From NCBI GenBank assembly GCA_964538615.1, contig CAZIGK010000002.1, positions 96,733 through 160,732 of the forward strand: 64,000 bases of DNA, in the 5' to 3' direction. The translations under genes and the position numbers were made by a program. The stretch is from CAZIGK01 sp964538615 (lineage in GTDB: Bacteria; Pseudomonadota; Alphaproteobacteria; Rickettsiales; RI-342). Below are positions 32,946 to 40,759 of this stretch, one piece after another (positions within the stretch are counted from its first letter, which is position 1; the number at the start of each line of letters is the position of its first letter). The notes under the pieces were generated by a model that saw nothing but the letters and a program-made list of their open reading frames with translations, searched no databases and was not told where the DNA came from.

Positions 32946-34717
32946 GCATGTTCTGGTTGCAAAGCCCCGGCTTGTGGGTGTTGTTGGGAGCCGTATTCTA
33001 CAGCCTAATGCCAAACCGCTGGCGGGATACCTACGCCGTTGTGATTGCCTGCGGTGCTTTGGCGCTGTCCTGGAACTTTCCAGATGATGGGAGATTGCTC
33101 CTAACCCTCTTCCGTCACGAATTTATTGTGCAGGAAGTGCGTCCATTTAGTCGCATTTTTGCGGTTGCTTTCAGCATCGCGCTACTGGGGGGCAGCGTCT
33201 TTGCCTTTGGTCAGCAACGCTACCGCGAGGTGCAGGCCGCCCTCCTCTATGCCGGAAGCGCACTCATGATCTGCTTCTGTGGAGATTTATTGGTGCTATT
33301 ACTGTTCTGGGAAGTGATGGCGATTGGCTCTGCATTGGTGCTGTGGTTTGGCGGCATGGCCGCTTCCCGTACGGTCGCCATGCGCTATGTGCTGATGCAC
33401 TTGCTGGGTGGAGTATTGATGCTGGAAGGCATCTCCCTGATGATCTACATGACGGATAGCACCAGTCTGCCAAGCCTTGCCATTGACTGGATCACCCTGC
33501 ACGGAGCCGCCAGTGTTCCCATGGATTCGGATAAGATTCTGCATGGCTATAGCTTTATGGCTGATATTAGCATCTGGTTGGTTTTCAGCGGCATTCTGGT
33601 CAATCTGGCCGCCCCGCCCTTCAGCGCATGGCTGGCGGATAGTTATCCGGAAGCCTCCCCCAGTGGCAGTGTGTTTCTCTCGGCTTTCACCACAAAAACA
33701 GCGGTTTATGTGCTATTGACCCTGTTTGCTGGCACCCCACTCCTGATTGCTGTGGGGCTGTTTATGGTCTTTTACGGTATTATTTACGCAATGCTGGAAA
33801 ATGATTTCCGCCGGATATTATCCTACAGCATCGTTAATCAGGTGGGCTTTATGGTCGTCGGGATTGGTATTGGCAGCCCGCTGGCGTTATACGGTGCCGC
33901 AGCCCACGCATTTTGCCATATTATTTACAAAGCCCTGCTCATGATGACAGCGGGAACCGTGGTGCAGGCGACAGGGCTTCGCCGTTGTACGGATGTAGGG
34001 GGGCTTTACCACTCTATGCCCTTCACCACCTTGTGCGCCATGATTGGTGCTCTGGCGATTTCTGCCTTTCCCCTCACCTCTGGTTTTGTCAGCAAATCTA
34101 TGATCTCCGCTGCTGCGGCGGAAGGCGGACTAGACTGGGTATACGCCTTGCTATTGGCCGCCAGTGCCGGGGTGTTCCTGCATGCTGGGGTCAAATACCC
34201 ATGGTTTGTGTTTTTCCAACGGGATAGTGGTCTTCGCCCTAAAGACCCCGCGTTCCCCATGAAACTGGCAATGGGAAGTTTTGCCCTGTTGTGCCTGTTA
34301 CCCGGTATCGCGCCGGAATTGCTATATCAGTTATTACCCAGCCAGCCAGAGTTTGAACCCAACACGGCGGGGCATTGGGTTGGGCAATTACAATTATTAC
34401 TTTTCTCTGGTCTGGCCTTTTTTGTGTTGCTCCCTTGGTTGCAGCGTACACACACGGTGACGCTGGATATGGACTGGCTCTATCGCAATGCGGGGCGTGC
34501 GGTGCTGGTGTACCTATGGTGGCTCTTGAACAGCGCCAAACAGGGCATTGTGTCAGGTGGACTGTGGCTTTTGCATGCCATCGGCCAACGCCTGCGCCAT
34601 TGGCACCAGCCAACCGGTATTTTTGCCCGCAGTGTTGAAGTGGCCGATGCCACCATTTGGGTAGGCATAGCACTGGCTGTTTATTTACTGAGTTATTACA
34701 GCGCCATACCGCAATAA
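32942..34717 (+). CDS. Antiporter-like subunit 3, lacking the TM7 lysine
   Basis: A third NuoL/M-type subunit, 591 residues with about 14 helices plus a C-terminal extension. TM5 Glu is kept (LLFWEVMAIGSALVLWF), TM8 Lys is kept (SAFTTKTAVYVLL), and a late Lys is kept (GFVSKSMISAA). At TM7, where the other two subunits have Lys before the PFHxWLP loop, this one reads ILVNLAAPPFSAWLADS: Asn replaces Lys and Ser replaces His. I recall relatives with the same change in other alphaproteobacteria, so it is likely a distinct subfamily and not a recent mutation. It ends the operon; no clear terminator lies in the 55 bases before gloB. Confidence 0.88.
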   Translation: MSMFWLQSPGLWVLLGAVFYSLMPNRWRDTYAVVIACGALALSWNFPDDGRLLLTLFRHEFIVQEVRPFSRIFAVAFSIALLGGSVFAFGQQRYREVQAALLYAGSALMICFCGDLLVLLLFWEVMAIGSALVLWFGGMAASRTVAMRYVLMHLLGGVLMLEGISLMIYMTDSTSLPSLAIDWITLHGAASVPMDSDKILHGYSFMADISIWLVFSGILVNLAAPPFSAWLADSYPEASPSGSVFLSAFTTKTAVYVLLTLFAGTPLLIAVGLFMVFYGIIYAMLENDFRRILSYSIVNQVGFMVVGIGIGSPLALYGAAAHAFCHIIYKALLMMTAGTVVQATGLRRCTDVGGLYHSMPFTTLCAMIGALAISAFPLTSGFVSKSMISAAAAEGGLDWVYALLLAASAGVFLHAGVKYPWFVFFQRDSGLRPKDPAFPMKLAMGSFALLCLLPGIAPELLYQLLPSQPEFEPNTAGHWVGQLQLLLFSGLAFFVLLPWLQRTHTVTLDMDWLYRNAGRAVLVYLWWLLNSAKQGIVSGGLWLLHAIGQRLRHWHQPTGIFARSVEVADATIWVGIALAVYLLSYYSAIPQ

Positions 34718-34772
34718 CGGCATAACGTCATCACAATAGGCACACACCACATCCCCTTTGACGGTGGAACGG

Positions 34773-35543
34773 TCAGAACTGATCCTTCAACCGCCGCAAC
34801 TCCGCCAGTACATCCACGGCATTCGCTTCCGGGAGACCAAGGGCTGTGGCAAGTGCAGGCTCGTGGGTGCGTAAAAACAGGTTCACCTGCTTTTCCTGCC
34901 CCACGGTGGTAGGCACGGTCGGCTGCTGGTTCTGACGCAGGGTTTTCACCTCTTTTTCACGCTGTTGTAGGCCTTCATCCTGCGGCAGAATCTGTCGGGC
35001 AAAACGCAGGTTGGCCTCAGTATATTCATGCGCGCAATAGACAAAGGTTTCATCTGGTAATTCGGCAATACGGGCAAGGCTTCTGGCCATTTGGCTGGCG
35101 GTGCCTTCAAACAACCGGCCACAGCCGGAGGCAAACAGCACATCGCCACTAAACAGTGCGGCCTCCCCGGCGAAGTAATAGCCAATATGCCCCAATGTAT
35201 GGCCGGGCAAGCACAGAATATGTGCCACACTATCCCCCAGAGAAAAACGATCCCCCTCTTGCAAGGGGATATCCAGCAGAGGAATTCTGCTCGCATCCTC
35301 CACGTAGCCAACCACCGAACAGTCCGTAAACTCGCGTTTCAGGCCATGGTTTCCCCCCACATGATCCGCATGATGGTGGGTATTCAAAATAAAATGCAAA
35401 TCCCAACCGTGTATTGCCAGTTGATGCAACACCCCCTCCGTATCGGAAGGGTCCACCACCGCCGTTTTACCCGTAGCATCATCATGTAGCAGGTAATTGT
35501 AATTATCCTTTAGGGCTGCAAATTGCACAATTCGCAGGGGCAT
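34773..35543 (-). CDS. gloB: Hydroxyacylglutathione hydrolase (glyoxalase II)
   Basis: Metallo-beta-lactamase-fold enzyme that hydrolyses S-lactoylglutathione to lactate and glutathione, the second step of methylglyoxal detoxification. The 256-residue protein has the metal-binding motif THHHADH at residues 55-61, a second His near LPGHTLGHIGYY, an Asp in SGDVLF, and the C-terminal glyoxalase II domain with HEYTEANLRFA. The ATG at 35543 is preceded by GGAGAGAG; an upstream in-frame ATG at 35579 is less likely. It is divergent from a methyltransferase gene across about 105 bases. Confidence 0.96.
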   Translation of the reverse strand: MPLRIVQFAALKDNYNYLLHDDATGKTAVVDPSDTEGVLHQLAIHGWDLHFILNTHHHADHVGGNHGLKREFTDCSVVGYVEDASRIPLLDIPLQEGDRFSLGDSVAHILCLPGHTLGHIGYYFAGEAALFSGDVLFASGCGRLFEGTASQMARSLARIAELPDETFVYCAHEYTEANLRFARQILPQDEGLQQREKEVKTLRQNQQPTVPTTVGQEKQVNLFLRTHEPALATALGLPEANAVDVLAELRRLKDQF

Positions 35544-35648
35544 AATTTTCTCTCTCCAACAGACAAAACACGTCATCACCCTATAGCTTGTTCACAAACC
35601 TGTGAAGTTTCGATATGGTTGTACCCACTTCTCTGGGGATTGCGTAGC

Positions 35649-36398
35649 ATGTTCTGGCCGGATATCGGGTGTTATCGTCAGTTTTATCAATCCCTGCACG
35701 GGCAACTAGCCTGTCGCAGGCTACGACAGGTCATTACACGTTGCTGGCCAGATGTGCGTCATGATACGATTGCCGGTATCGGGTACACCATCCCTTACCT
35801 ATTGGCGTTACAGGATAAAGCTCAACAAGTCATCGCCTGCATGCCTGCTCAGCAAGGGGCGCGATTATGGCCGGTTGGTCAGCCCTGCAAAACCATTCTC
35901 ACCTACGAGGATGCACTTCCCTTCCCGGATCATAGTCTGGAGCGTGTACTGGTCGTACATGCGCTGGAACATACACAATTTGCACTCCCCATGCTGGAGG
36001 ATATCTGGCGTGTACTGGTGCCCGGTGGCACATTGCTGGTCGTAGTCCCCAACCGCCGCGGCATCTGGGCACATATGGATAACACTCCGCTGGGTTCCGG
36101 CCATCCTTACAGCCGCCCACAACTGGCACGGCTATTACAACAAGCCAGATTTTCTGCGGTTTTGGAGGGAAGCCTGCTGCATTTCCCTCCCACGGAAAAA
36201 CGTATGTGGCTACGTCTCTCCGGCCTGCTGGATAAGCTTGGGGCATGGCTATGCCCTGCCTTTGGTGGCTGGTTATGGATGGAGGCAGAAAAACAACTTT
36301 ATGCCACCAGCAAACAGCCCGTCAAACGCTTTGCCCCCGGCTGGGGACACCCAGAGCGCCTCCCCGCAGGGGTCAATCCCAGAGGTAAAACCCTCTAA
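35649..36398 (+). CDS. SAM-dependent methyltransferase (Methyltransf_11 type)
   Basis: A 249-residue cytosolic protein with a class I methyltransferase core: an acidic strand region (TYEDALPFPDHSLERVLVVH near residues 88-107) followed by ALEH and the GGTLLVVVPNR strand. The glycine-rich SAM loop is poorly conserved at the N-terminus (DTIAGIGYT). The C-terminus is basic with an aromatic-rich segment. The same type of gene is often beside gloB in alphaproteobacteria; the substrate is unknown to me. GGGG at 35635-35638 supports the ATG at 35649; the frame is open further upstream into the gloB start. Confidence 0.8.
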   Translation: MFWPDIGCYRQFYQSLHGQLACRRLRQVITRCWPDVRHDTIAGIGYTIPYLLALQDKAQQVIACMPAQQGARLWPVGQPCKTILTYEDALPFPDHSLERVLVVHALEHTQFALPMLEDIWRVLVPGGTLLVVVPNRRGIWAHMDNTPLGSGHPYSRPQLARLLQQARFSAVLEGSLLHFPPTEKRMWLRLSGLLDKLGAWLCPAFGGWLWMEAEKQLYATSKQPVKRFAPGWGHPERLPAGVNPRGKTL

Positions 36399-36507
36399 AA
36401 ATAAGAAGGCCTTTTGATACTTTGCCAAGACAGGTTCTTCCTGCCACTCCATCAGAACGGGGTGACATAACCTATACACCCGGCATTATCTTTTTTAGCG
36501 GCAGCTA

Positions 36508-36532
36508 ATGGCGCATTTATGCGAAGCGCCAT
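36508..36532 (+). repeat. Hairpin in the kdpE-like leader
   Basis: ATGGCGC (36508-36514) pairs with GCGCCAT (36526-36532) around an 11-base loop, about 50 bases before the start of the response regulator. It could be an operator or mRNA structure. The remaining parts of 36399-36584 show no clear promoter. Confidence 0.35.
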
Positions 36533-36584
36533 AGAGTGTTGGACATGGCACATGCCTATGGTTCAACCAGACAGGAAACTCGCT

Positions 36585-37307
36585 ATGAACGCGAAAAAAA
36601 ATACCATCCTTATTGTCGATGATGAAGTGCAAATCCGTAAATTATTAAAAATATCTCTGGAAAGCGATGGGTATAAAACCATTGACTGCGACAATGGCCG
36701 GGAAGCTGTACGGCTGGCGGCTTCCGTGAAACCTGAATTGATTATTCTGGATCTGGGCTTACCAGACATGGATGGTCAGGAGGTGATTGCGCAGGTGAGG
36801 GAATGGTCACAAGTGCCCATGATTGTTTGCTCCGTGCGTAGCGGAGATAAAGATGTTGTCAAAGCACTAGGCAATGGTGCGGATGATTATGTCACCAAAC
36901 CCTTCAATCCAGATGTATTATTAGCCCGTATTCAGGCTAACTTGCGTAAAGCCGCAACGCAGGAAGCCGGTGAACCGGAGCTGACCAATGGCGTGATTCG
37001 GATGGATCTGGTGCGCCATGAAGTCTTCCTGCGAGGCGAAAGTACCTTTTTCACTCCGAAAGAATATGCACTCCTACGTTATTTCATGACCCATCGTGGT
37101 AAAATGCTGACCCACCGTCAGATACTCAAAGACGTCTGGGGGCCTGCGAATGTGGACGATATGCAATACCTGCGGGTGTATGTCAGCCAATTACGTGAAA
37201 AAATTGAGGAAAAACCCTCCGACCCCACCTACATTGTCACAGAACCTGGTATTGGCTATCGTATGGAAATGATGGATACCCCTCAAACCAGCCAGCAAGC
37301 CGCCTAA
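36585..37307 (+). CDS. kdpE: OmpR/KdpE-family response regulator
   Basis: Transcriptional regulator of 240 residues: a receiver domain with acidic pair Asp12/Asp13, phosphoacceptor Asp56 (ILDLGLPDMDG) and Lys105 (VTKPFN), then a winged-helix DNA-binding domain (residues ~130-232; LTPKEYALLRYF-type, here FFTPKEYALLRYFM, and EPGIGYRM at the end). The closest family in my judgement is KdpE, which controls the KdpFABC potassium pump with sensor KdpD. Neither KdpD nor the pump is in this window, so it is an orphan here and its target is unknown. AGGAA at 36573-36577 decides the ATG at 36585. Confidence 0.88.
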   Translation: MNAKKNTILIVDDEVQIRKLLKISLESDGYKTIDCDNGREAVRLAASVKPELIILDLGLPDMDGQEVIAQVREWSQVPMIVCSVRSGDKDVVKALGNGADDYVTKPFNPDVLLARIQANLRKAATQEAGEPELTNGVIRMDLVRHEVFLRGESTFFTPKEYALLRYFMTHRGKMLTHRQILKDVWGPANVDDMQYLRVYVSQLREKIEEKPSDPTYIVTEPGIGYRMEMMDTPQTSQQAA

Positions 37308-37365
37308 AACGTCCTAATGCCTTCGTTGAGGGCTTATGGCATGACGTTCGACATATCATCAGCAG

Positions 37366-37398
37366 AAAAAGAGGGTGCCATGGGTGTCCTCTTTTTTT
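37366..37398 (+). terminator. Rho-independent terminator after the kdpE-like gene
   Basis: A nine-base stem, AAAAAGAGG (37366-37374) with CCTCTTTTT, a 13-base loop and a T-run ending at 37398. It lies about 60 bases after the regulator's stop and before the pseudopilin genes. Confidence 0.85.
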
Positions 37399-37479
37399 GT
37401 GTTTTTGCGGAAATATTAACCCTCCCCTCTTATACTACAGATAGAAAATTGCCCCCTTATGCATGCGTGCAGGAGTTTC

Positions 37480-38895
37480 ATGTCTGTTTTTGTTCGTCTG
37501 GTATCTGTTTTGGGTACAGGTTTTTCGATAAAATGGCGAGGGACTCGCTCTGCCGTTGACACAAAAAACGCTGCCCGAAATACGCTTCGCCACGGCTTCA
37601 GTCTCATTGAATTAGCCATCATCCTCACCGTGTCGGCCGTCATTATGGCTGGCGCTTTGGACTGGTTATCTCCCACTTCCGCAGACTATGTGCAGAAAAT
37701 GGAACTCACGCAGCATCGGCTGAAAGTCATTCGCCATGCATTACTGCAATTCCGGTTGCTCAATAATCGTCTGCCCTGCCCTGCGGATAATCAGTTAAAC
37801 CTCTACAGCTCCAACAGCAGTGGTGTCGAAAATTGCAACGTCGCCGGACAAAAAATCGGTACCATCCCTACCCGCACATTAGGGTTACCACTTGAGTTTC
37901 AAACCGATGGCTGGGACAGACGCTTCACCTACCATTTGGCCACGGCTGTTTGCGGCCAGACAGCCAGCCCCAGCACCTGCTCAGCTACGTATGTTGGGGC
38001 AGCGGATCTGGCAACCGCCGAAACAGACACCAACTATCTGACCGTCTTTACCTCCTATCTGGGGGGAGACTACCCCACCGCCTCCACCGGCGTACGCCTG
38101 ACCTACAGTGCAGTCGCCGTGGTGGTCAGCCATGGCGTGAACGGGCTTGGGGCTTGGAAAACGAATAACTCCGGCGGATGGCGCATGCCACTAACCAGCA
38201 CCGATATTCGGGATCAATATAATATTGCTGGCAGCGCGGCTTCAGCACCTTTCCCCAACATATTAAACGAAAGCCGGAATGCTTTTACCGCTCAGAATGC
38301 AGACAACGATACCCGCTATTGGCTGGATAAACCACATGGAGATATTAGCGGTGCCGCCAATACCGCCACGGATGATATGGGGTTTCACCTCACCCGAAGA
38401 GACATTGAGAAAGGCATTATCGAAGATTTTCCTCCTATCCCTCAAGCCGAATGCGTAAGCTTTTCTACCGCATTACAAACCATGCGGTCACTTACACAAC
38501 TGCAACGCCGCATCATCAATGACGCAGGCAACGCAAACCATGACACCACAGAAGTACCGGTACAGCCTTTCATGTATACGACCATCACCAATATCAGTGC
38601 AGGCACCCATACGGGAGAGTTTACCAGTATCCCCACCGCACCACTCAATCAACGCCTGCCGCTGGCAGAAGGGCTGGCTGCTATTTTCTGGACCATGCAA
38701 TCCGTCTGCTCCGCCTATTACAGCACTTACTACAGCGAAACAAATCCGAACTTTATGTGTCCGGTCGGGGCAGGTTTTATCAGTTCCAATACAGGCTGGT
38801 GGAATACCATTACCGGCGGTGCGGCACAGGATCCTTCGACACTACTCAATAATCCTGCCGGTCATCTGGGGGGGTACGCAAAATCATGCCAATAA
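37480..38895 (+). CDS. Large pseudopilin-like protein 1
   Basis: A 471-residue protein with a type IV prepilin signal: HG|FSLIEL with Gly39 before the cleavage site, Phe40 and Glu44 (+5), followed by a hydrophobic helix (AIILTVSAVIMAGALDWL). The leader of 39 residues is unusually long. The C-terminal body is large for a pilin and has features shared with the next gene: LPCPAD, GTIPTRTLGL, DGWDRRFTY, VVSHGVNGLGA and DNDTRYW, plus several Cys. In the family such proteins form short pseudopili in type II secretion or type IV pili, or serve as minor pilins. No assembly genes are nearby. AGGAG lies 4-5 bases before the ATG. Confidence 0.8.
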   Translation: MSVFVRLVSVLGTGFSIKWRGTRSAVDTKNAARNTLRHGFSLIELAIILTVSAVIMAGALDWLSPTSADYVQKMELTQHRLKVIRHALLQFRLLNNRLPCPADNQLNLYSSNSSGVENCNVAGQKIGTIPTRTLGLPLEFQTDGWDRRFTYHLATAVCGQTASPSTCSATYVGAADLATAETDTNYLTVFTSYLGGDYPTASTGVRLTYSAVAVVVSHGVNGLGAWKTNNSGGWRMPLTSTDIRDQYNIAGSAASAPFPNILNESRNAFTAQNADNDTRYWLDKPHGDISGAANTATDDMGFHLTRRDIEKGIIEDFPPIPQAECVSFSTALQTMRSLTQLQRRIINDAGNANHDTTEVPVQPFMYTTITNISAGTHTGEFTSIPTAPLNQRLPLAEGLAAIFWTMQSVCSAYYSTYYSETNPNFMCPVGAGFISSNTGWWNTITGGAAQDPSTLLNNPAGHLGGYAKSCQ

Positions 38896-40082
38896 CCTCT
38901 GTTTCATATCCCCGCCACGGCTACACACTGATTGAACTGTCAGTGGTCATCGCCATTGTCAGCGTACTCATTGCGGGTGCCTTAGCAGGCTATCAGCAAT
39001 TCAGCACCGCAGACAAAGTGAAGCTTACCAACAGCAAAATGGACCACATTGAGCAAGCTTTGGTGGAGTATTTTAACACCCACCGTTCCCTTCCCTGTCC
39101 TGCTGCGGGCAATGTGGCCATCACGAGCAACGCCTTTGGACAGCCAGCATCCTCCGGCGTCACGACCTGTACCACACCGGATGGAGGACACGGCACCATT
39201 CCCACGCAAGCATTGAACTTGCAGCCAGAAGATGCTCTGGATGGTTGGGGTAACCTGATGAGCTATTATCTTTCCCCCGGCATGAACCTTTCCGGTGAAA
39301 TACGCAATATTGTGGTACAAGGTGCTGGAGAGGCAGAAGTATACCCCACACTGGCAGACGCCTCTGCCAATACCAATAGCCTGACAGGTTTAGCGCAAAC
39401 AACTCCGGCACGAAATTACGGTGCAGCCTACGTGATGGTGAGTCATGGACAAAACGGGGAGTTTGCCTACCGACGAAGCGGCAGTGGGCGTGCCCCCGGT
39501 ACCGCAGGCACCGCAGAAGAAGAAAATGGAGATAATGACCTCCGCTTCGTACAGCAACAATATGGCGTCAATTTTGATGATATCGTCCGTTTTGGTAGCA
39601 AAATCATGCTGGGGGAAGGAGTGATGTTGAAAAATCCGCTACTGAAAGAGCGGGTTCCCTCGGAGTTAGTGACATACGCCACCAATATTGCTGAGGCCAA
39701 TGGCTCGACAACCGGGCTTGAAGGCGTAAACCCGGCCGCCTTTACGGGGGTACAAGCCGGCATGTCGGCATTGCTGACTGCATTTGAACGTGCCGTGACC
39801 TGGCTGCAATTTTTGAATGGTCTGGACTCTGATACCGCGAGCGATTCTGTCTTCACGCAACAGACCGTCTGGAAATGCCCGGACAATCTGCTCTACATGA
39901 CCTCTACGGGTACCGCCAACACATCCGGCCTTACCTACACCAGTGCCCAATACCGCTATTCACCTGGCGTAGGGCGTACACGTGACTGCGCGTGCCCCAA
40001 CTACAATACTCCCAATAACCGCCGCCAACGTTTCATGCTGCATGTCGGTGCCCCCACACACTACTTTGCGAGCTGCCGTTGA
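38886..40082 (+). CDS. Large pseudopilin-like protein 2
   Basis: A 398-residue prepilin-type protein with signal RHG|YTLIEL (Gly12, Tyr13, Glu17) and membrane helix SVVIAIVSVLIAGALAGYQQ. The body follows the same plan as protein 1: a helical spine (KMDHIEQALVEYFNTHRSL), then LPCPAAGN, HGTIPTQAL, DGWGNLMSYYL, MVSHGQNGEFAYRR and DNDLRFVQQ. A Cys-rich end follows (TRDCACPNYN). It overlaps protein 1 by ten bases, so the two are translationally coupled and probably act together. Transport substrate or surface structure is unknown. Confidence 0.82.
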   Translation: MPITSVSYPRHGYTLIELSVVIAIVSVLIAGALAGYQQFSTADKVKLTNSKMDHIEQALVEYFNTHRSLPCPAAGNVAITSNAFGQPASSGVTTCTTPDGGHGTIPTQALNLQPEDALDGWGNLMSYYLSPGMNLSGEIRNIVVQGAGEAEVYPTLADASANTNSLTGLAQTTPARNYGAAYVMVSHGQNGEFAYRRSGSGRAPGTAGTAEEENGDNDLRFVQQQYGVNFDDIVRFGSKIMLGEGVMLKNPLLKERVPSELVTYATNIAEANGSTTGLEGVNPAAFTGVQAGMSALLTAFERAVTWLQFLNGLDSDTASDSVFTQQTVWKCPDNLLYMTSTGTANTSGLTYTSAQYRYSPGVGRTRDCACPNYNTPNNRRQRFMLHVGAPTHYFASCR

Positions 40083-40143
40083 CGCAGCCCACCAAGTTGC
40101 CTATGGTGGCGACCATTATGGACGGCTTAAAGGAGTTTTATCT

Positions 40144-40671
40144 ATGGCACTGCAACTGCATTTGGCAGGTGACGCTATTTATCGTCAGAAAATGCGCCCC
40201 ATTGAAGCCATGACCGATGAGGTAAAGGCAACCGTGGCAGAGCTGCTGAAAGCCCTGCATGACTATCATGCCATTGGCATTGCCGCTCCCATGTTTGGCA
40301 TTGATATGCGCATCATACTGGTGCTGCTGGATGACCAACCTACCGCCATGCTAAACCCGGAAATCATTTCGCGCTCAGAACAACAGGTTCTGGGGGAGGA
40401 AGCATCCATTCCCTACCCCGGTATCAGTGCCGATGTGTTGCGCCCGGCTGAAGTCACAGTTCGCTACCTCAACCTACAAGGCGAAACCGTAGAACGCCCG
40501 TTAAGCGGTCTGAACGCCCGTGTAGTACAGCATGAACTGGAATACCTCAATAACCAGTGTTTTCTGGATCACCTGTCCCGCCTGAAACGGGATATGCTAC
40601 TGCGAAAAGCACAAAAGAACATCCGCGCTGGTCACGTACCGCATGTGCATAGCGAGTTCTGCAACCACTAA
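40144..40671 (+). CDS. Peptide-deformylase-like protein without metal ligands
   Basis: A 175-residue protein with the peptide deformylase fold by sequence: GIAAPMFGID near residues 45-54 (motif I, with Met for Gln), a Leu-Asn-Pro-Glu strand, EEASIPYPG at 85-93 where EGCLS would hold the metal-binding Cys, and QHELEYLNNQCFLD at 129-142 where HExxH is expected. Here the Cys is absent and the second His is Tyr134, so two of three metal ligands are missing. It is unlikely to deformylate peptides and may be a binding or regulatory relative. AAAGGAG at 40129-40135 fixes the start at 40144. It follows the pseudopilins and ends at a shared terminator. Confidence 0.78.
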   Translation: MALQLHLAGDAIYRQKMRPIEAMTDEVKATVAELLKALHDYHAIGIAAPMFGIDMRIILVLLDDQPTAMLNPEIISRSEQQVLGEEASIPYPGISADVLRPAEVTVRYLNLQGETVERPLSGLNARVVQHELEYLNNQCFLDHLSRLKRDMLLRKAQKNIRAGHVPHVHSEFCNH

Positions 40672-40701
40672 ACAGACCTGTCAGAACCACACGCCCCACA
40701 G

Positions 40702-40742
40702 AAAAAAAAAAGCCTGCCGAATCCAATTCGGCAGGCTTTTTT
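40702..40742. terminator. Bidirectional terminator between the deformylase-like gene and infB
   Basis: A perfect 12-base stem (40711-40722 with 40726-40737) and three-base loop, with A-run before and T-run after. It can end transcription in both directions and serves both convergent genes. Confidence 0.92.
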
Positions 40743-40759
40743 ATAGATACTAAAGAAGG

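Noticed and set aside
35523..35648. Upstream extension of the methyltransferase gene
   Set aside because: It overlaps the gloB start and lacks methyltransferase-like sequence; GGGG before 35649 supports the later start.
37317..37559. Small frame between the kdpE-like gene and pseudopilin 1
   Set aside because: It runs through a clear terminator and into the pseudopilin gene in another frame.
37459..40082. Pseudopilin genes as part of a DNA-uptake or secretion island
   Set aside because: There are no assembly, peptidase or competence genes in the window to support it.
39982..40143. Upstream extension of the deformylase-like gene
   Set aside because: It overlaps the end of pseudopilin 2 in another frame, and AAAGGAG at 40129-40135 fits the ATG at 40144.
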